Origin: Planctomycetota bacterium
GTDB taxonomy: Bacteria > Planctomycetota > UBA1135 > GCA-002686595
DNA length: 64,000 nucleotides
NCBI GenBank assembly: GCA_029259595.1
Contig: JAJDEW010000101.1
Location: forward strand, 1-64,000
Direction: 5' to 3'
Numbering within the stretch: the stretch's first letter is position 1; each line of letters opens with the position of its first letter. The notes under the pieces are model-generated. The model saw only the letters and a list, made by a program, of their open reading frames with translations. It did no database searches and had not been told where the DNA came from. Positions 25,733 to 34,442 of this stretch are shown here, piece by piece. Both the position numbers and the translations under genes were made by a program.

Positions 25733-26593
25733 TCAACCGTAGGCGGCGACGACCTGGGAGAAGCGCTCGGAAACGCGCTCGCACAGCTCGTCGAACATCG
25801 ACTGGGAGATCCCCAGTCGGTCGGCGATAGCCGGCGTCAAGCCCTCCTGGGAGGCCTCGCCGCAGCCGGCGCCGATGGCGGTGGCGACGGCGTCCGCGAG
25901 CTGCAGCTGGTAGCAGAGCTTGCGCGTCTCCTCGTCGGGAGCGGCCGAGGGGACGTGGTGGTACTGGATGCCGAGCGAGATGCTCTCGGGCAGTTTCCAA
26001 TAGCGCGCGACGATCGCTCCGACCTCTGCGTGTCCGACATTGAGGATCTCCTGTTCGGCTTCCTCCTCGGTCCGGCCGTCGTCGCCGCAGGCGCGCGTGA
26101 GGAAGGACAGGATGGTGGGATCCAGATGTCGCGCGAGGACGAGCTTGCCGAGGTCGTGGAGCAAGGCCGTGGCGAAGGCTTGCGGACCGATCGGCACGCG
26201 ACAGAACGAACGAGCGTTCTCGACCGTGAGCGCCGCGGCGATCGAGTGGCGCCACAGCTCTCCCTCGCTCAGCCCGTACTGGGGCACCGCCGCCTTCATG
26301 TCGTTCTTGACGGAGTCCCCGATGGCCATCGAGAGCACCGCGCCGGGTCCCATCCGCACGATGGCCTGGTCGATGGACGTGATCCGGTGGCGAGATCCGC
26401 TGACGACCGAGTTGGCCGCTCCCAGGATCCTTCCCGTCAGCGCCTGGTCGAGCCGGACGATCTCGGAGACGTCCCGCACGTTCCAGTCCTCGTTCGCGAT
26501 CACGGTCGCGAGGCGCAGCGTGCTGGCCGGGAGAGGCTCGAGGCTCTGGGCCTCTTCCACGAGGAGGTCGAGGTCGATGAGGTCGGAGCTCAT
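25733..26593 (-). CDS. HDOD-domain protein
   Basis: HDOD proteins are HD-superfamily relatives that lack parts of the metal site and act in signalling, stress or motility control. The 286-aa protein shows the HDOD order: LPASTLRLATVIANED near the N-terminus, LDQALTGRILGAANS, the RITSIDQAIVRMG helix, then FATALLHDLGKLVLARHL. This HDLGK resembles the HD motif and may hold a metal. HAEVGAIVARYWKLPESI follows. Length is typical for single-domain HDOD proteins. ATG at 26593 was preferred to an in-frame upstream start at 26626, which adds a basic stretch. No partner gene indicates its signal. Confidence 0.9.
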   Translation of the reverse strand: MSSDLIDLDLLVEEAQSLEPLPASTLRLATVIANEDWNVRDVSEIVRLDQALTGRILGAANSVVSGSRHRITSIDQAIVRMGPGAVLSMAIGDSVKNDMKAAVPQYGLSEGELWRHSIAAALTVENARSFCRVPIGPQAFATALLHDLGKLVLARHLDPTILSFLTRACGDDGRTEEEAEQEILNVGHAEVGAIVARYWKLPESISLGIQYHHVPSAAPDEETRKLCYQLQLADAVATAIGAGCGEASQEGLTPAIADRLGISQSMFDELCERVSERFSQVVAAYG

Positions 26594-26666
26594 GTGCTTG
26601 GTGCGTGTCAGACGCGCGAACGGCACATTCTTCGGCGATCGGCCGGCGCTGCTTGAGAGCTCACCT

Positions 26667-26790
26667 GCAGCCCGATGAAAAAATCACCCGGCGTGCCGGC
26701 CGCCTCCGTTGCACGTTTCCATCGGACTTCCGGGCCCGCTGAAACAACCATCCGGCGCGCTGCACGCGTCCTCGTGGCCCGGCGGGCACA
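26667..26790. repeat. Two degenerate partial copies of the fold-back repeat
   Basis: 26667-26693 matches the arm end of the 59.5 kb element (24 of 27 positions: GCAGCC.GATGAAAAA..TCA.CCGGCG). 26732-26790 matches a longer part of the same arm, including an identical CATCCGGCGCGCTGCACGCGTCC, and both run in the same direction. They fill the gap between the HDOD gene and the mannose-1-phosphate guanylyltransferase gene. The rest of this 281-bp gap shows nothing else. Confidence 0.65.
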
Positions 26791-26874
26791 CCGCGTCCAT
26801 GGCAGCCGGAGGCTCGAAAGGCCGGGCCTACGCTCTTCTCGAGGTCCCGGATCCTGGACGCTGCGCGCCCCGAA

Positions 26875-27957
26875 TCAGAGGTAGGGGCTGTTTTCGTTCT
26901 TCAGCCGCTCGACGATCTTCTTGACGTCCTGGGCGCTTTCCCGCCGGCACACCAAGGTGGTTTTGCCCGACCGGACCACGACCAGGTCTCGGACCCCGAC
27001 CAGGGCCAGGATCTCCTCACCCTCGCAGTAGACGACGTTGCCGCTCGAGGCCTCGGCGAAGAGCCGGGCGCCGCCCGAAAGGACGTCGTAGTTGCCCTGC
27101 GAGTCCGAGTCGTAGATCTCCGGCAAGGCAGCCCACGAACCGACATCGCTCCAGCGATAGTCGACGGGCAGAACGCGCACGTTGCGGGCCCGCTCCATGA
27201 TGGCCTTGTCGATCGGCACGGGGGTCAGCTCGGCGTAGACCGCGTCCAGAGGCTTGCCCGCCTCCACCTCGCGCAGTCCGGCAGGCACCTCGGGCAGGTG
27301 CTCCTCGTAGGCGGCCAGGATGGCGCCCGTCGCCCAGACGAACATGCCGGAGTTCCAGAGGAACTTGCCGCTGGACAAGAACTCCTTGGCGGTCTCGAGG
27401 TCGGGCTTCTCCACGAAGCGTTCGACCGAGTGCACGGCGAAGCCGTCCACATCGGACAGGAGCTCACCGACCTCGATGTAGCCGTAGCCGGTCGCCGGTT
27501 GGTTCGGACGGATGCCGAAGGTGAGCAGCGCCTCGCTCGCGACGGCTTCCGCGGCCGCTCGAGTCAGCGATTCCTGGAAGGTGCGCTTGGGTTGGATGAT
27601 GTGATCGGCGGGCAGGACGATCTGGACCGAATTCGGGTCGCGCCGTGCGATCTCGAAGGCCGCCAGCGCGATGCAGGGGGCGGTGTTGCGCGCCATCGGC
27701 TCGAGGAGCACGTTCTCGGATGCCAGGTCCGGCAGGGCCTCCGCGACGAGCTCCCGCTGTTCCTCGGCCGTGACGACCAGGATGCGCTCGGGCGGTACCT
27801 GGCCCGCGAGGCGTTCGTAGGTCTCCGCGATCATCGGGCGTGAACCCTCGCCCGAGATGGGCAGGAACTGCTTGGGGCGCGCGCGCCGGCTGGCCGGCCA
27901 GAAGCGCGTGCCAGAACCGCCGGCCATGATGACCGCGTAGAGGGAAGGCTCGCTCAT
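26875..27957 (-). CDS. manC: Mannose-1-phosphate guanylyltransferase
   Basis: Makes GDP-mannose from mannose-1-phosphate and GTP for glycan synthesis. The 360-aa, single-domain protein starts YAVIMAGGSGTRFWPASR, the nucleotidyltransferase signature with the GTP loop, followed by RPKQFLP, LEPMARNTAPCIALAA, VLPADHII, FVEKPD and FLWNSGMFVWA, all typical of the ManC/GMPP family. The phosphomannose isomerase half found in bifunctional ManC proteins is absent. It begins 30 bp after the AsmA-like gene and may be the last gene of the alr operon. The gene symbol reflects function, not a checked orthology. Confidence 0.93.
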   Translation of the reverse strand: MSEPSLYAVIMAGGSGTRFWPASRRARPKQFLPISGEGSRPMIAETYERLAGQVPPERILVVTAEEQRELVAEALPDLASENVLLEPMARNTAPCIALAAFEIARRDPNSVQIVLPADHIIQPKRTFQESLTRAAAEAVASEALLTFGIRPNQPATGYGYIEVGELLSDVDGFAVHSVERFVEKPDLETAKEFLSSGKFLWNSGMFVWATGAILAAYEEHLPEVPAGLREVEAGKPLDAVYAELTPVPIDKAIMERARNVRVLPVDYRWSDVGSWAALPEIYDSDSQGNYDVLSGGARLFAEASSGNVVYCEGEEILALVGVRDLVVVRSGKTTLVCRRESAQDVKKIVERLKNENSPYL

Positions 27958-27987
27958 GGGGGTGAAGGTCTCAGGGTCGTTGCTGGC

Positions 27988-30900
27988 TCAGAACCGCTCG
28001 GGCGGTTGCGAGAAGGCGGGCAGGGGCAGCGCGCGGTTCTTGCGTTCTTCGAAGCCGCGGAGGAACTCGAAAAGGGTGTTTCGAATCACGACACGCGGGC
28101 GATCCATGTCCCCGCGGATGTTCACGCGCCACAAGCTGTTGTTGAGCCAGTAGAGAATCTTGCCGAAGGGGCCCAGGCGGTCGAGCAACCCGTAGCGCAC
28201 TTCGAGGTCGTAGCGAAGGCTGCCCGTGAAATCCAGATCTCCCTCCCCGATCAGGTACACGAGGTCGCTCTTGAGCCGCAATTCGGGTGTGGTGACGACG
28301 CCATCCCGGATCTGAAAGCGCGCGCGCAGCGTGTCGAAGACCGCCGTCTTGTCGAGCCCGAGCTGGCCGAACAGCGCTCGCACGGCGGGGATCGACCAGA
28401 GCTGACCGTCGTCCAGACTGAGCCAGCCGCTGCCGGTGATACCGAGGACCTCACCGGGCTTGCCCTTGAGGCGTAGCCCGACGTCGAGCTGGCCGCTGTC
28501 GGCGATCGACGAGTGGAAGACTCCCCGCAGGAGCGAGTCGACGTGCACTCCTTCGAGCTCGACCCGCAGGTCGAAGCCGTAGGGCTCCGACAGGTCCACG
28601 GCGAGGGCGGTGCCGCCTTGCTGTTCCCCCCCGAGCGAGGCCAGCTTGCCTCCTTCGAAGGTCCCGCCCAGATCGTCGATCGTGAGGCGTCCGTCGATGT
28701 AGCTCACGATCATGTGGGCGTTCTCGAGATCGCGCTCTGCGATCTCGGCACGCAGCCCCTCGATACGGCCCCAGCCGCGCACGCGTCCGCCTTCGAGGAC
28801 GATCTCGCGCAGATCGACCTCGGCATCCTCGATGCGGATGGGAAAGCCGTAGCGCAGCATGAGGTTGTTCGGTCGGACCTTTCCGTGGACCGCGAATTTG
28901 CCCGTGCCGCCTTGCTCGGCGCTGACCAGAATGCGGGCTCCGAGGACGTCGATGGTCCCGTCCCAGGACGCGCTCTCGCGTAGCACTTCGAGGGTCTCGG
29001 CATCGAGGATCGCGGACAGGTGCGATTCGTCGAGCGGCAGATCCTTCACGTAGAGCTCGGCCTGGAGGACGGAACCGTCGGGGTCGTTCCAGAAGCCGGG
29101 GCGCAGGAGCAGCGGATCCGCTTCGGGCACCTTGTGGGAATCCCCGAGCCGGAAGATCATGACGTTCTGGAGCTCGATCGGATGATCGCCGATGGCAGCT
29201 TCGATCCGTGCACTGCGCAACACGTCGTCCATGTAGTCGAGCGGGCCGTGCAGCTGACGCAGGCGAATACCTTCGCTCTCGAGTTCGTTGTGCCGCAGGA
29301 AGACGCGGTAGACGTTCACCTCCTCGTCTTCGGATCCGGCCTCGAAGGTCGTGTGCGAGCGGAAGTCGAGCGTTCCTCCGATGTGCTGGTCGGACAGGTC
29401 GAGCGAATCCGAGCTGGACTCCTCATCGAGGGTCAAGGCGTGTTCGAAGGCTCCGCGGAAGACGAGGTTGGAGGGATCGATGCCCGCACCGAAGCCGAAG
29501 ATGTTCGCTGTCCCGGTGAACGGAATGTGGCCGTGGGCCGCTAGCGCGACGTTGCCCGGCCATTCGCCGGCGATGGCGAGGCGGGCCTCGAATTCGCTCT
29601 CGGACACGAGCCCCGCGGCGCGCTCTGCGGGAGTGAGCATGAGCTCCCTGGTCCGGATCAAGAGGCGCCCCTCGAGGTCCTTGGTGCGGCGCGGGAAGAA
29701 CTCCGGCGTGACCTCGACGACCTTGGGGTTGACCTCGATCGACGCGACATAAGGCGTGTCGGCCACGCCGCGACTCCCGTAAAAGCCGGCCTGCACGCTG
29801 CCCTTGGCCTTGTACTCGGACACCGTCAGGCCCATGTCGGGATAGGCGGCGGCGAGAATGTCCCAGTCGCGACCTCGCAGCAGGACGTCGTCGAGAGCGA
29901 GTTCGGTCGCGTGCAACAAGGCCGTCTCTTCCTCGACCGGCGTCGGGGCACGCTCCAGCGGCGTCTCGAGTCGCGCGAAGCCGTCGATGCGCGCGTGCAC
30001 CGAAAGCGGAGCCTGGGGGTCGCGCTCGTTCCAGAAGCGATAGACGAGCCCGGAAGGGCGGTAGGAAGCAGGCGAAGCGGGGATCGGGACGGAATCGCTC
30101 GACCACCGGAACTCGAGCTCTCCGCTCGCGTTCTCCATCGGAACGGGCAACTCTTCCCAGGCGATGCGCGTGTCCTCGATCGAGAGCTCGCCCCAGCCCG
30201 TGAAGCCGTTCACGTCCGCGCCTTCGTGGAACGCCCACGTCCCGGAGACGGTGCCGCCTTCCGGTCGGTACGTCGGCCAGATCGAGGCCAAAGTCGGATT
30301 GGCAGCCATGGCTTCCCGGAGCGTCTCATCGATCGGGATGCCCTCGAAGCTCGCGCGAAAATCGAACGCGGTCTCCATCCCGCTGTCGCGCGCCGGGTCA
30401 TAGAGGATGCCGGCGCCTCGACCCGAGCCTGCGCCACGCGTGGCGGCGAGGTCGCTCAGTCCGAGCACCCAGGAGTTCTCGCGCGCACGGTCGTAGCTGT
30501 AGAGGAGCTCGCCCCCGGTGACCTCGAAGGGAACCGGCAGACCTTCGCGCGCACCGGTGGCATCGCGGAAGCCAGCGTAGCGGACCTCCGCGCTCTCCAA
30601 CCCCGTGAGGTGAACGGCGATCTCCGGGACGACGAGTCCGCGCTCGCCGGGATGGGGCCTGCGCAGCCGCAGGTCGAGCAAGGCGTCCACGCTGCCCCGT
30701 GGAGCGAGCGCGGCCAGCACTTCGTCGGTGATCGGGGGCAGTCCGAGACCCAGGAGTGCGTCGCTTCCGACGGCGATGTGCGGGACGCGCGCCCACATGC
30801 GTCCGAGCATCGTGTCGCCGCCGTGCTGCCCGTAGAGCGCCCAGGCGCGACCACGGATCCCGCTGTCCTGCGGTCGGCCGCGGCCGCGCGCGCGCGCGTC

Positions 30901-31863
30901 GACGCGCGACGTGACGCTCCAGGACTCGGGCCGCCAGATTCCACCGCCGATCCCCGGAGCGAAGCGTGCGTCGAGCTCGAGCTGGACGTCCTCGAGGGCC
31001 TCGGGACCCGCCACGAGCGCGATCGTCGCTTCGTCGAACGAGGCTCGCAGCGTTCCCGAGGGTACGGCGGTCTCGTCGAAATCGAGCGTCGCGTGGGCCT
31101 CGAGGGTGAGGCGACCCCGAAACGAGCTGACCGGCGAGACGGTTCGCGGGACGAGCGAGAACATCGCGGGGACCTCGAGCGGCAGCTCGCGCGCCGAGGC
31201 GAAGAGCTCGATCGAGGACTCTGCCTTCACGCCCCACAGGTAGATCGCGGAGCGCTTCGGGTTGGGCCCGAGGTGGGTGGGGAGGAGGCGCCCTCGAATC
31301 TGGAAGTCGCCCGCAGCGTCCGGCTCCGCGACGAGGTCGACACGACCGACGGGAAAGGGCGTTCCGTCCGGAAGATCGACGACGATCTCGAAGTCGTCCA
31401 GGAAGACGGGAGGCGGCACGATCCGGGCGGCGTCCGGCAGGTCGCCGGTGCTCCAGACCGGCTGGATCTTGCGAAAGCTCGCGAACAAGCTGTCGGAGAC
31501 CCGCAGTCGACCCCCGCGTACGGTCACGCTCTCGACCAGCTCGCGCGGATCGAAGGTGGTGTTGAGACGTACGTGGACCTTGTTCAAGCGCACGAGCTCG
31601 GAGTCGATCCCGTCGCGCGGGATCGAGGTCGAACGCACCGTGATGTCCTCGACGATGATGCCGGGCTCGAACCACTTCAACGTGACGCGGCCGATCCTGA
31701 GGTCGCCGGCGAATTCCCCGAGGCGCCAACGCGCCTGCAGTCGGAGGATGTCGGCGAGGATGTTGCTCTCTTCGATGACGAGCAGGCCGACCGCGCCGGC
31801 CACGAGCAACCAGGCCGTGATCAGGGACAGTCGACGCAGGATGGCGAGAACGCTACCGAGCAC
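27988..31863 (-). CDS. Large AsmA-like/DUF3971-type envelope protein
   Basis: The 1291-aa protein has one N-terminal membrane span (residues about 10-31, LSLITAWLLVAGAVGLLVI) and then a very long beta-rich region, the layout of AsmA/YhdP/TamB-type proteins that bridge the envelope and may move phospholipids. The C-terminal 200 residues look like the AsmA C-terminal domain: GSGWLSLDDGQLWSIPAVRAL, VVTTPELRLKSDLVYLIGEG, and SLRYDLEVRYGLLDRLGPFG. Assignment to a subfamily is uncertain. Its start overlaps the alr stop by 11 bp, so the cell-wall enzyme and this envelope protein are co-translated, and manC follows. Confidence 0.82.
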   Translation of the reverse strand: MLGSVLAILRRLSLITAWLLVAGAVGLLVIEESNILADILRLQARWRLGEFAGDLRIGRVTLKWFEPGIIVEDITVRSTSIPRDGIDSELVRLNKVHVRLNTTFDPRELVESVTVRGGRLRVSDSLFASFRKIQPVWSTGDLPDAARIVPPPVFLDDFEIVVDLPDGTPFPVGRVDLVAEPDAAGDFQIRGRLLPTHLGPNPKRSAIYLWGVKAESSIELFASARELPLEVPAMFSLVPRTVSPVSSFRGRLTLEAHATLDFDETAVPSGTLRASFDEATIALVAGPEALEDVQLELDARFAPGIGGGIWRPESWSVTSRVDARARGRGRPQDSGIRGRAWALYGQHGGDTMLGRMWARVPHIAVGSDALLGLGLPPITDEVLAALAPRGSVDALLDLRLRRPHPGERGLVVPEIAVHLTGLESAEVRYAGFRDATGAREGLPVPFEVTGGELLYSYDRARENSWVLGLSDLAATRGAGSGRGAGILYDPARDSGMETAFDFRASFEGIPIDETLREAMAANPTLASIWPTYRPEGGTVSGTWAFHEGADVNGFTGWGELSIEDTRIAWEELPVPMENASGELEFRWSSDSVPIPASPASYRPSGLVYRFWNERDPQAPLSVHARIDGFARLETPLERAPTPVEEETALLHATELALDDVLLRGRDWDILAAAYPDMGLTVSEYKAKGSVQAGFYGSRGVADTPYVASIEVNPKVVEVTPEFFPRRTKDLEGRLLIRTRELMLTPAERAAGLVSESEFEARLAIAGEWPGNVALAAHGHIPFTGTANIFGFGAGIDPSNLVFRGAFEHALTLDEESSSDSLDLSDQHIGGTLDFRSHTTFEAGSEDEEVNVYRVFLRHNELESEGIRLRQLHGPLDYMDDVLRSARIEAAIGDHPIELQNVMIFRLGDSHKVPEADPLLLRPGFWNDPDGSVLQAELYVKDLPLDESHLSAILDAETLEVLRESASWDGTIDVLGARILVSAEQGGTGKFAVHGKVRPNNLMLRYGFPIRIEDAEVDLREIVLEGGRVRGWGRIEGLRAEIAERDLENAHMIVSYIDGRLTIDDLGGTFEGGKLASLGGEQQGGTALAVDLSEPYGFDLRVELEGVHVDSLLRGVFHSSIADSGQLDVGLRLKGKPGEVLGITGSGWLSLDDGQLWSIPAVRALFGQLGLDKTAVFDTLRARFQIRDGVVTTPELRLKSDLVYLIGEGDLDFTGSLRYDLEVRYGLLDRLGPFGKILYWLNNSLWRVNIRGDMDRPRVVIRNTLFEFLRGFEERKNRALPLPAFSQPPERF

Positions 31864-33067
31864 GAGAGGGTCCTTCGGCGCTCACCCTGGGGCGGCTGGA
31901 GCCTCGCTCTTGTCCGAGGTACACGCGGTGCACGCGCTTGCCGATCGAGCAGAGCAAGACGTGGGGGATCGACTCGGTCAAGCGGGCGAGGTCTTCGATC
32001 CGGATGACCGCGTCTCCGTCCTCCCCGATCAGGGTCGCCCGCTCGCCGAGCTCCAGGGGATCGTGATCCGTGACGTCGACCGTCGTGTAGTCCATGGAGA
32101 TCCGGCCGACGATCGGAGCGCGTCGCCCCCGGATGAGGACGTAGCCGCGATTCGCGAGCCGCCAATCGACGCCATCGTCGTATCCGATGGGAAGGACCGC
32201 AATCCGCGAATCCCGGGCCGCGCGGAACGTGCCCTCGTAGCCGACCGTTGCGCCCGTGGGAAGCGAGCGCAGCGCCACGATGCGCGTTCGGACCGAGAGC
32301 ACCGGCTGATAGTCGGTCAGCTCCCACTCGGGGCCCGGAGGGACGCCATAGGCCAGGATACCGGGGCGAACGGTGTCGTAGCGACCACCGGCGCCGCTCA
32401 GGATGCAGGCGGAGTTGCCGGCATGCACTTCGACGGTGGGCGCGAGCCAGCCGCGTTCGCGCGCTTGGTTCAGCCAGTGGTCGAAGATCGAGAGCTGCTC
32501 GCGCCCGGTCGGATCGGCGATTCCGCGCCCCGCCGCGACGTGTGTCATGACGCCCTGGAGAGTGACGTGGTGCGAAGAGGAGATCGCCGCGACCAGCTCG
32601 AGGGCCTCGTCGGGTACCGCGCCCAGGCGCCCCATGCCCGTGTCGATCTTGAGATGCACGCGGACCTCGCGCCCCCGTCGACCGGCGGCCCTCTCCAGGA
32701 TCCGGAAGTGCTCGAGCGACGGCACTTCGACTTCGAGGTCCAGTTCGAGCACCGTCGGCGCTTCCTCCTCGAGAATCGTGCCGAGCAAGAGCAGGCGCTC
32801 CTGGATGCCCGCACGGCGCAGCTCGAGGGCTTCGGTGCATGTCGTCACGGCGATGCCGGCAACGCCCGCGCGTAGCGCTCGGTGCGCCACGGCGACCGCG
32901 CCGTGGCCGTAGGCATCGGCCTTGGCGACGAGCAGGATCCGCGGCGGGCGCGCGTTCGTGTGCGAAGGATCGGCGCGCGCGTCCGCTTCGAGGCGTGCAC
33001 GGATCCGACCCAGGTTGTGCTCGAGGGCATCGAGATCGATCTCGGCCCATGCCCGCGCGGTTTGCAT
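31853..33067 (-). CDS. alr: Alanine racemase
   Basis: PLP enzyme making D-alanine for peptidoglycan. The 404-aa protein has the N-terminal barrel with AKADAYGHG, where K49 is the expected PLP lysine, and the LKIDTGMGRLG, HAGNSACIL and GYDDG motifs in order, then the C-terminal beta domain with GRISMDYTTVDVTD. The expected catalytic tyrosine lies in GYEGTFRA. The frame is open further upstream, but the ATG at 33067 fits family starts and lies 7 nt after a -10 element. The product supports peptidoglycan cross-linking. The AsmA-like gene follows with overlap. Confidence 0.95.
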   Translation of the reverse strand: MQTARAWAEIDLDALEHNLGRIRARLEADARADPSHTNARPPRILLVAKADAYGHGAVAVAHRALRAGVAGIAVTTCTEALELRRAGIQERLLLLGTILEEEAPTVLELDLEVEVPSLEHFRILERAAGRRGREVRVHLKIDTGMGRLGAVPDEALELVAAISSSHHVTLQGVMTHVAAGRGIADPTGREQLSIFDHWLNQARERGWLAPTVEVHAGNSACILSGAGGRYDTVRPGILAYGVPPGPEWELTDYQPVLSVRTRIVALRSLPTGATVGYEGTFRAARDSRIAVLPIGYDDGVDWRLANRGYVLIRGRRAPIVGRISMDYTTVDVTDHDPLELGERATLIGEDGDAVIRIEDLARLTESIPHVLLCSIGKRVHRVYLGQERGSSRPRVSAEGPSRAR

Positions 33068-33074
33068 CGACTCA

Positions 33075-33102
33075 ACGATACCCCTGCGACAGACCGGATC
33101 AA
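33075..33102 (-). promoter_or_regulatory. alr promoter
   Basis: Minus-strand TTGATC (33097-33102) and TATCGT (33075-33080) are 16 bp apart. The -10 ends 7 nt before the alr ATG, which predicts a leaderless or nearly leaderless transcript. Confidence 0.5.
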
Positions 33103-33284
33103 AGCTCGTCCCGGCCGCTCGAATCCCGGGTTTCGAGTGCGAAACCGGACGTTTTTTAGGAAGCGGAGCTTCAGCTTCCGGGAAAGCGGACCGATGTCTT
33201 TTCTGCCATGGGAGTCCCTGTGTGGATTTCCGGATTCGAGGCTCGATACGGGCAAAATGCGGGGGATTCCCCGAGTTGCCCGTG

Positions 33285-33313
33285 TTGACACTGCCCATGG
33301 CCGTAGCCATTCT
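33285..33313 (+). promoter_or_regulatory. Probable promoter of the histone-fold gene
   Basis: Perfect TTGACA at 33285-33290, 17-bp spacer, then CATTCT at 33308-33313, which keeps the most conserved A and T of a -10. The leader to the ATG would be about 75 nt. AGAGG lies about 10 nt before the ATG. Confidence 0.45.
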
Positions 33314-33394
33314 CTTTCACGCGTCACGATGGCAACGACTCGAAGACCCAACATCGACCCCTATCTCCCGTTTCACGGGTAGAGGCAAAGAATC

Positions 33395-33658
33395 ATGGCA
33401 AGGAAGAAGAAAGCGACCCGCAAGGCGGCCCGTAAGCCGGCTGGCCGCAAGACCACGAAGAAGACGGCCAAGCGCCGTGGCAAGAAGTCCATCAGCGACA
33501 TGATCATCAGCAAGGCCCGCACCAAGGCGGCCTCTGACATCAACGTCTCCGGTGACTTTTACGTGGCCCTCGACAGTGCCGTCCGCGAGCTCATCAACGC
33601 CGCCGAGAAGCGCGCGACGGACAACGGTCGCAAGACCCTTCGTCCCTACGATCTGTAG
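33395..33658 (+). CDS. Bacterial histone-fold DNA-binding protein with basic N-terminal tail
   Basis: An 87-aa basic protein. Residues 1-32 are almost only Lys, Arg, Ala, Thr and Gly (MARKKKATRKAARKPAGRK and on), like a histone or histone H1 tail. Residues 33-87 resemble a single histone fold: a first helix (ISDMIISKARTKAA), the N-x-SGDF start of the central helix (VSGDFYVALDSAVRELINAA), then a third helix ending in the characteristic NGRKTLRPYDL, close to the archaeal and Bdellovibrio-type R-K-T-(V/L)-x-x-x-D pattern. It is predicted to bind and compact DNA as a dimer. It is a single-gene unit with its own TTGACA promoter and a strong downstream hairpin, suggesting high expression. An HU-like or H1-like label would miss the C-terminal fold. 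Confidence 0.85.
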   Translation: MARKKKATRKAARKPAGRKTTKKTAKRRGKKSISDMIISKARTKAASDINVSGDFYVALDSAVRELINAAEKRATDNGRKTLRPYDL

Positions 33659-33710
33659 GCCCTGAGCCCGGATCGCCGCCGCGGGGCGCGCCTCCGCGCG
33701 TGGCAAGCAC

Positions 33711-33738
33711 GGCCTCGACCGTTTCGACGGTCGAGGCC
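33711..33738. terminator. Strong hairpin between convergent genes
   Basis: A perfect 12-bp stem, GGCCTCGACCGT with ACGGTCGAGGCC, closes a TTCG loop. It lies 52 bp after the histone stop and 8 bp before the tsaB stop, so it can serve both strands. The following GTTGCCGTTC is only weakly U-rich. Confidence 0.7.
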
Positions 33739-33746
33739 GTTGCCGT

Positions 33747-34442
33747 TCAGGGGCGCCGCGCGCGCGTGCGGGGCGTGAATTCCATGAGATAGAGCGGTTC
33801 GAGCGCGTCCTGTGGGGTGGCCCCGTGGGTCGCGAAGCGCGCGCGGCCGAGCTCGAGCACGTGCTCGGCCCGAGCCGTGACATCCCCGCGGATGTGCTCC
33901 TCGTGGTCGGTGTTCGCGAGCAGCGCGCGCGTGCGCTCGTCGACGAAGATGACGTCGGTCGCGTTCCAGACCTGGGCCAACTCTTCGGCGGGGACCGCGT
34001 GAGGCGCGCTCAGGACGTCGACGTCCGTAGCGCTCCGGGTGTAGCGCGCGCAGGCATAGCGGCCGGCGCGGACGTCCAGGACGACGGTCGCGGTCTCGCC
34101 CGGCTCGAGCCCGCCGAAGGCGAGCGCTTCGACGCTCGGCACGGCTCGCAGCGCAGCGCCGGTTCCGCGCGCGAGACCGATCGCGGTCGCGAGTCCGACG
34201 CGCAGCCCCGTGTAGCTGCCGGGCCCGACCCCGACACAAACGAGCTCGCATGTTCGAAGGCCCGCAGCGCCGAGGCCGGCCGTCGCGCGCAAGGCGTCGA
34301 GGGCCGGAAGCAGGTCGCTCGCGTGCGCGCTCTCGCGGGCGAGCGAGCGTGCGTGCACGACTCCGCCGGCCCACAGGGCGACCGATCCGGCCCGCTGCGA
34401 GGTCTCGAGACCGACGGCGATACCCGAGCTTGCGTCGTTCAT
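33747..34442 (-). CDS. tsaB: tRNA t6A37 threonylcarbamoyltransferase complex subunit TsaB
   Basis: Partner of TsaD/TsaE in making t6A37 on ANN-decoding tRNAs. The 231-aa length is usual. The ASKHA-fold N-terminus VGLETSQRAGSVAL, the conserved HASDLLPALDALRA, and the signature VGVGPGSYTGLRVGLATAIGLA are all present. The start overlaps the glmM stop (ATGA at 34439-34442). It ends the large recO-ftsH-cdaA cluster. TsaD, TsaE and TsaC are not in the window. Confidence 0.92.
   Translation of the reverse strand: MNDASSGIAVGLETSQRAGSVALWAGGVVHARSLARESAHASDLLPALDALRATAGLGAAGLRTCELVCVGVGPGSYTGLRVGLATAIGLARGTGAALRAVPSVEALAFGGLEPGETATVVLDVRAGRYACARYTRSATDVDVLSAPHAVPAEELAQVWNATDVIFVDERTRALLANTDHEEHIRGDVTARAEHVLELGRARFATHGATPQDALEPLYLMEFTPRTRARRP

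Larger units (their letters stand above)
33068..33394. other. 327-bp divergent intergenic region, alr/histone
   Basis: No gene. The left part holds the alr promoter. A GGAAGC/GCTTCC hairpin at about 33160-33180 has T residues only on its upstream side, so it is not a terminator. The right part holds a TTGACA promoter for the histone-fold gene. Confidence 0.6.

Noticed and set aside
26709-26924. 71-aa frame in the gap between the HDOD and mannose-1-phosphate genes
   Set aside because: It shares its peptide with a frame in the 59.5 kb repeat, so it reflects non-coding repeat DNA.
33150-33190. Terminator hairpin near alr
   Set aside because: The T run lies on the wrong side of the GGAAGC/GCTTCC stem for either strand.
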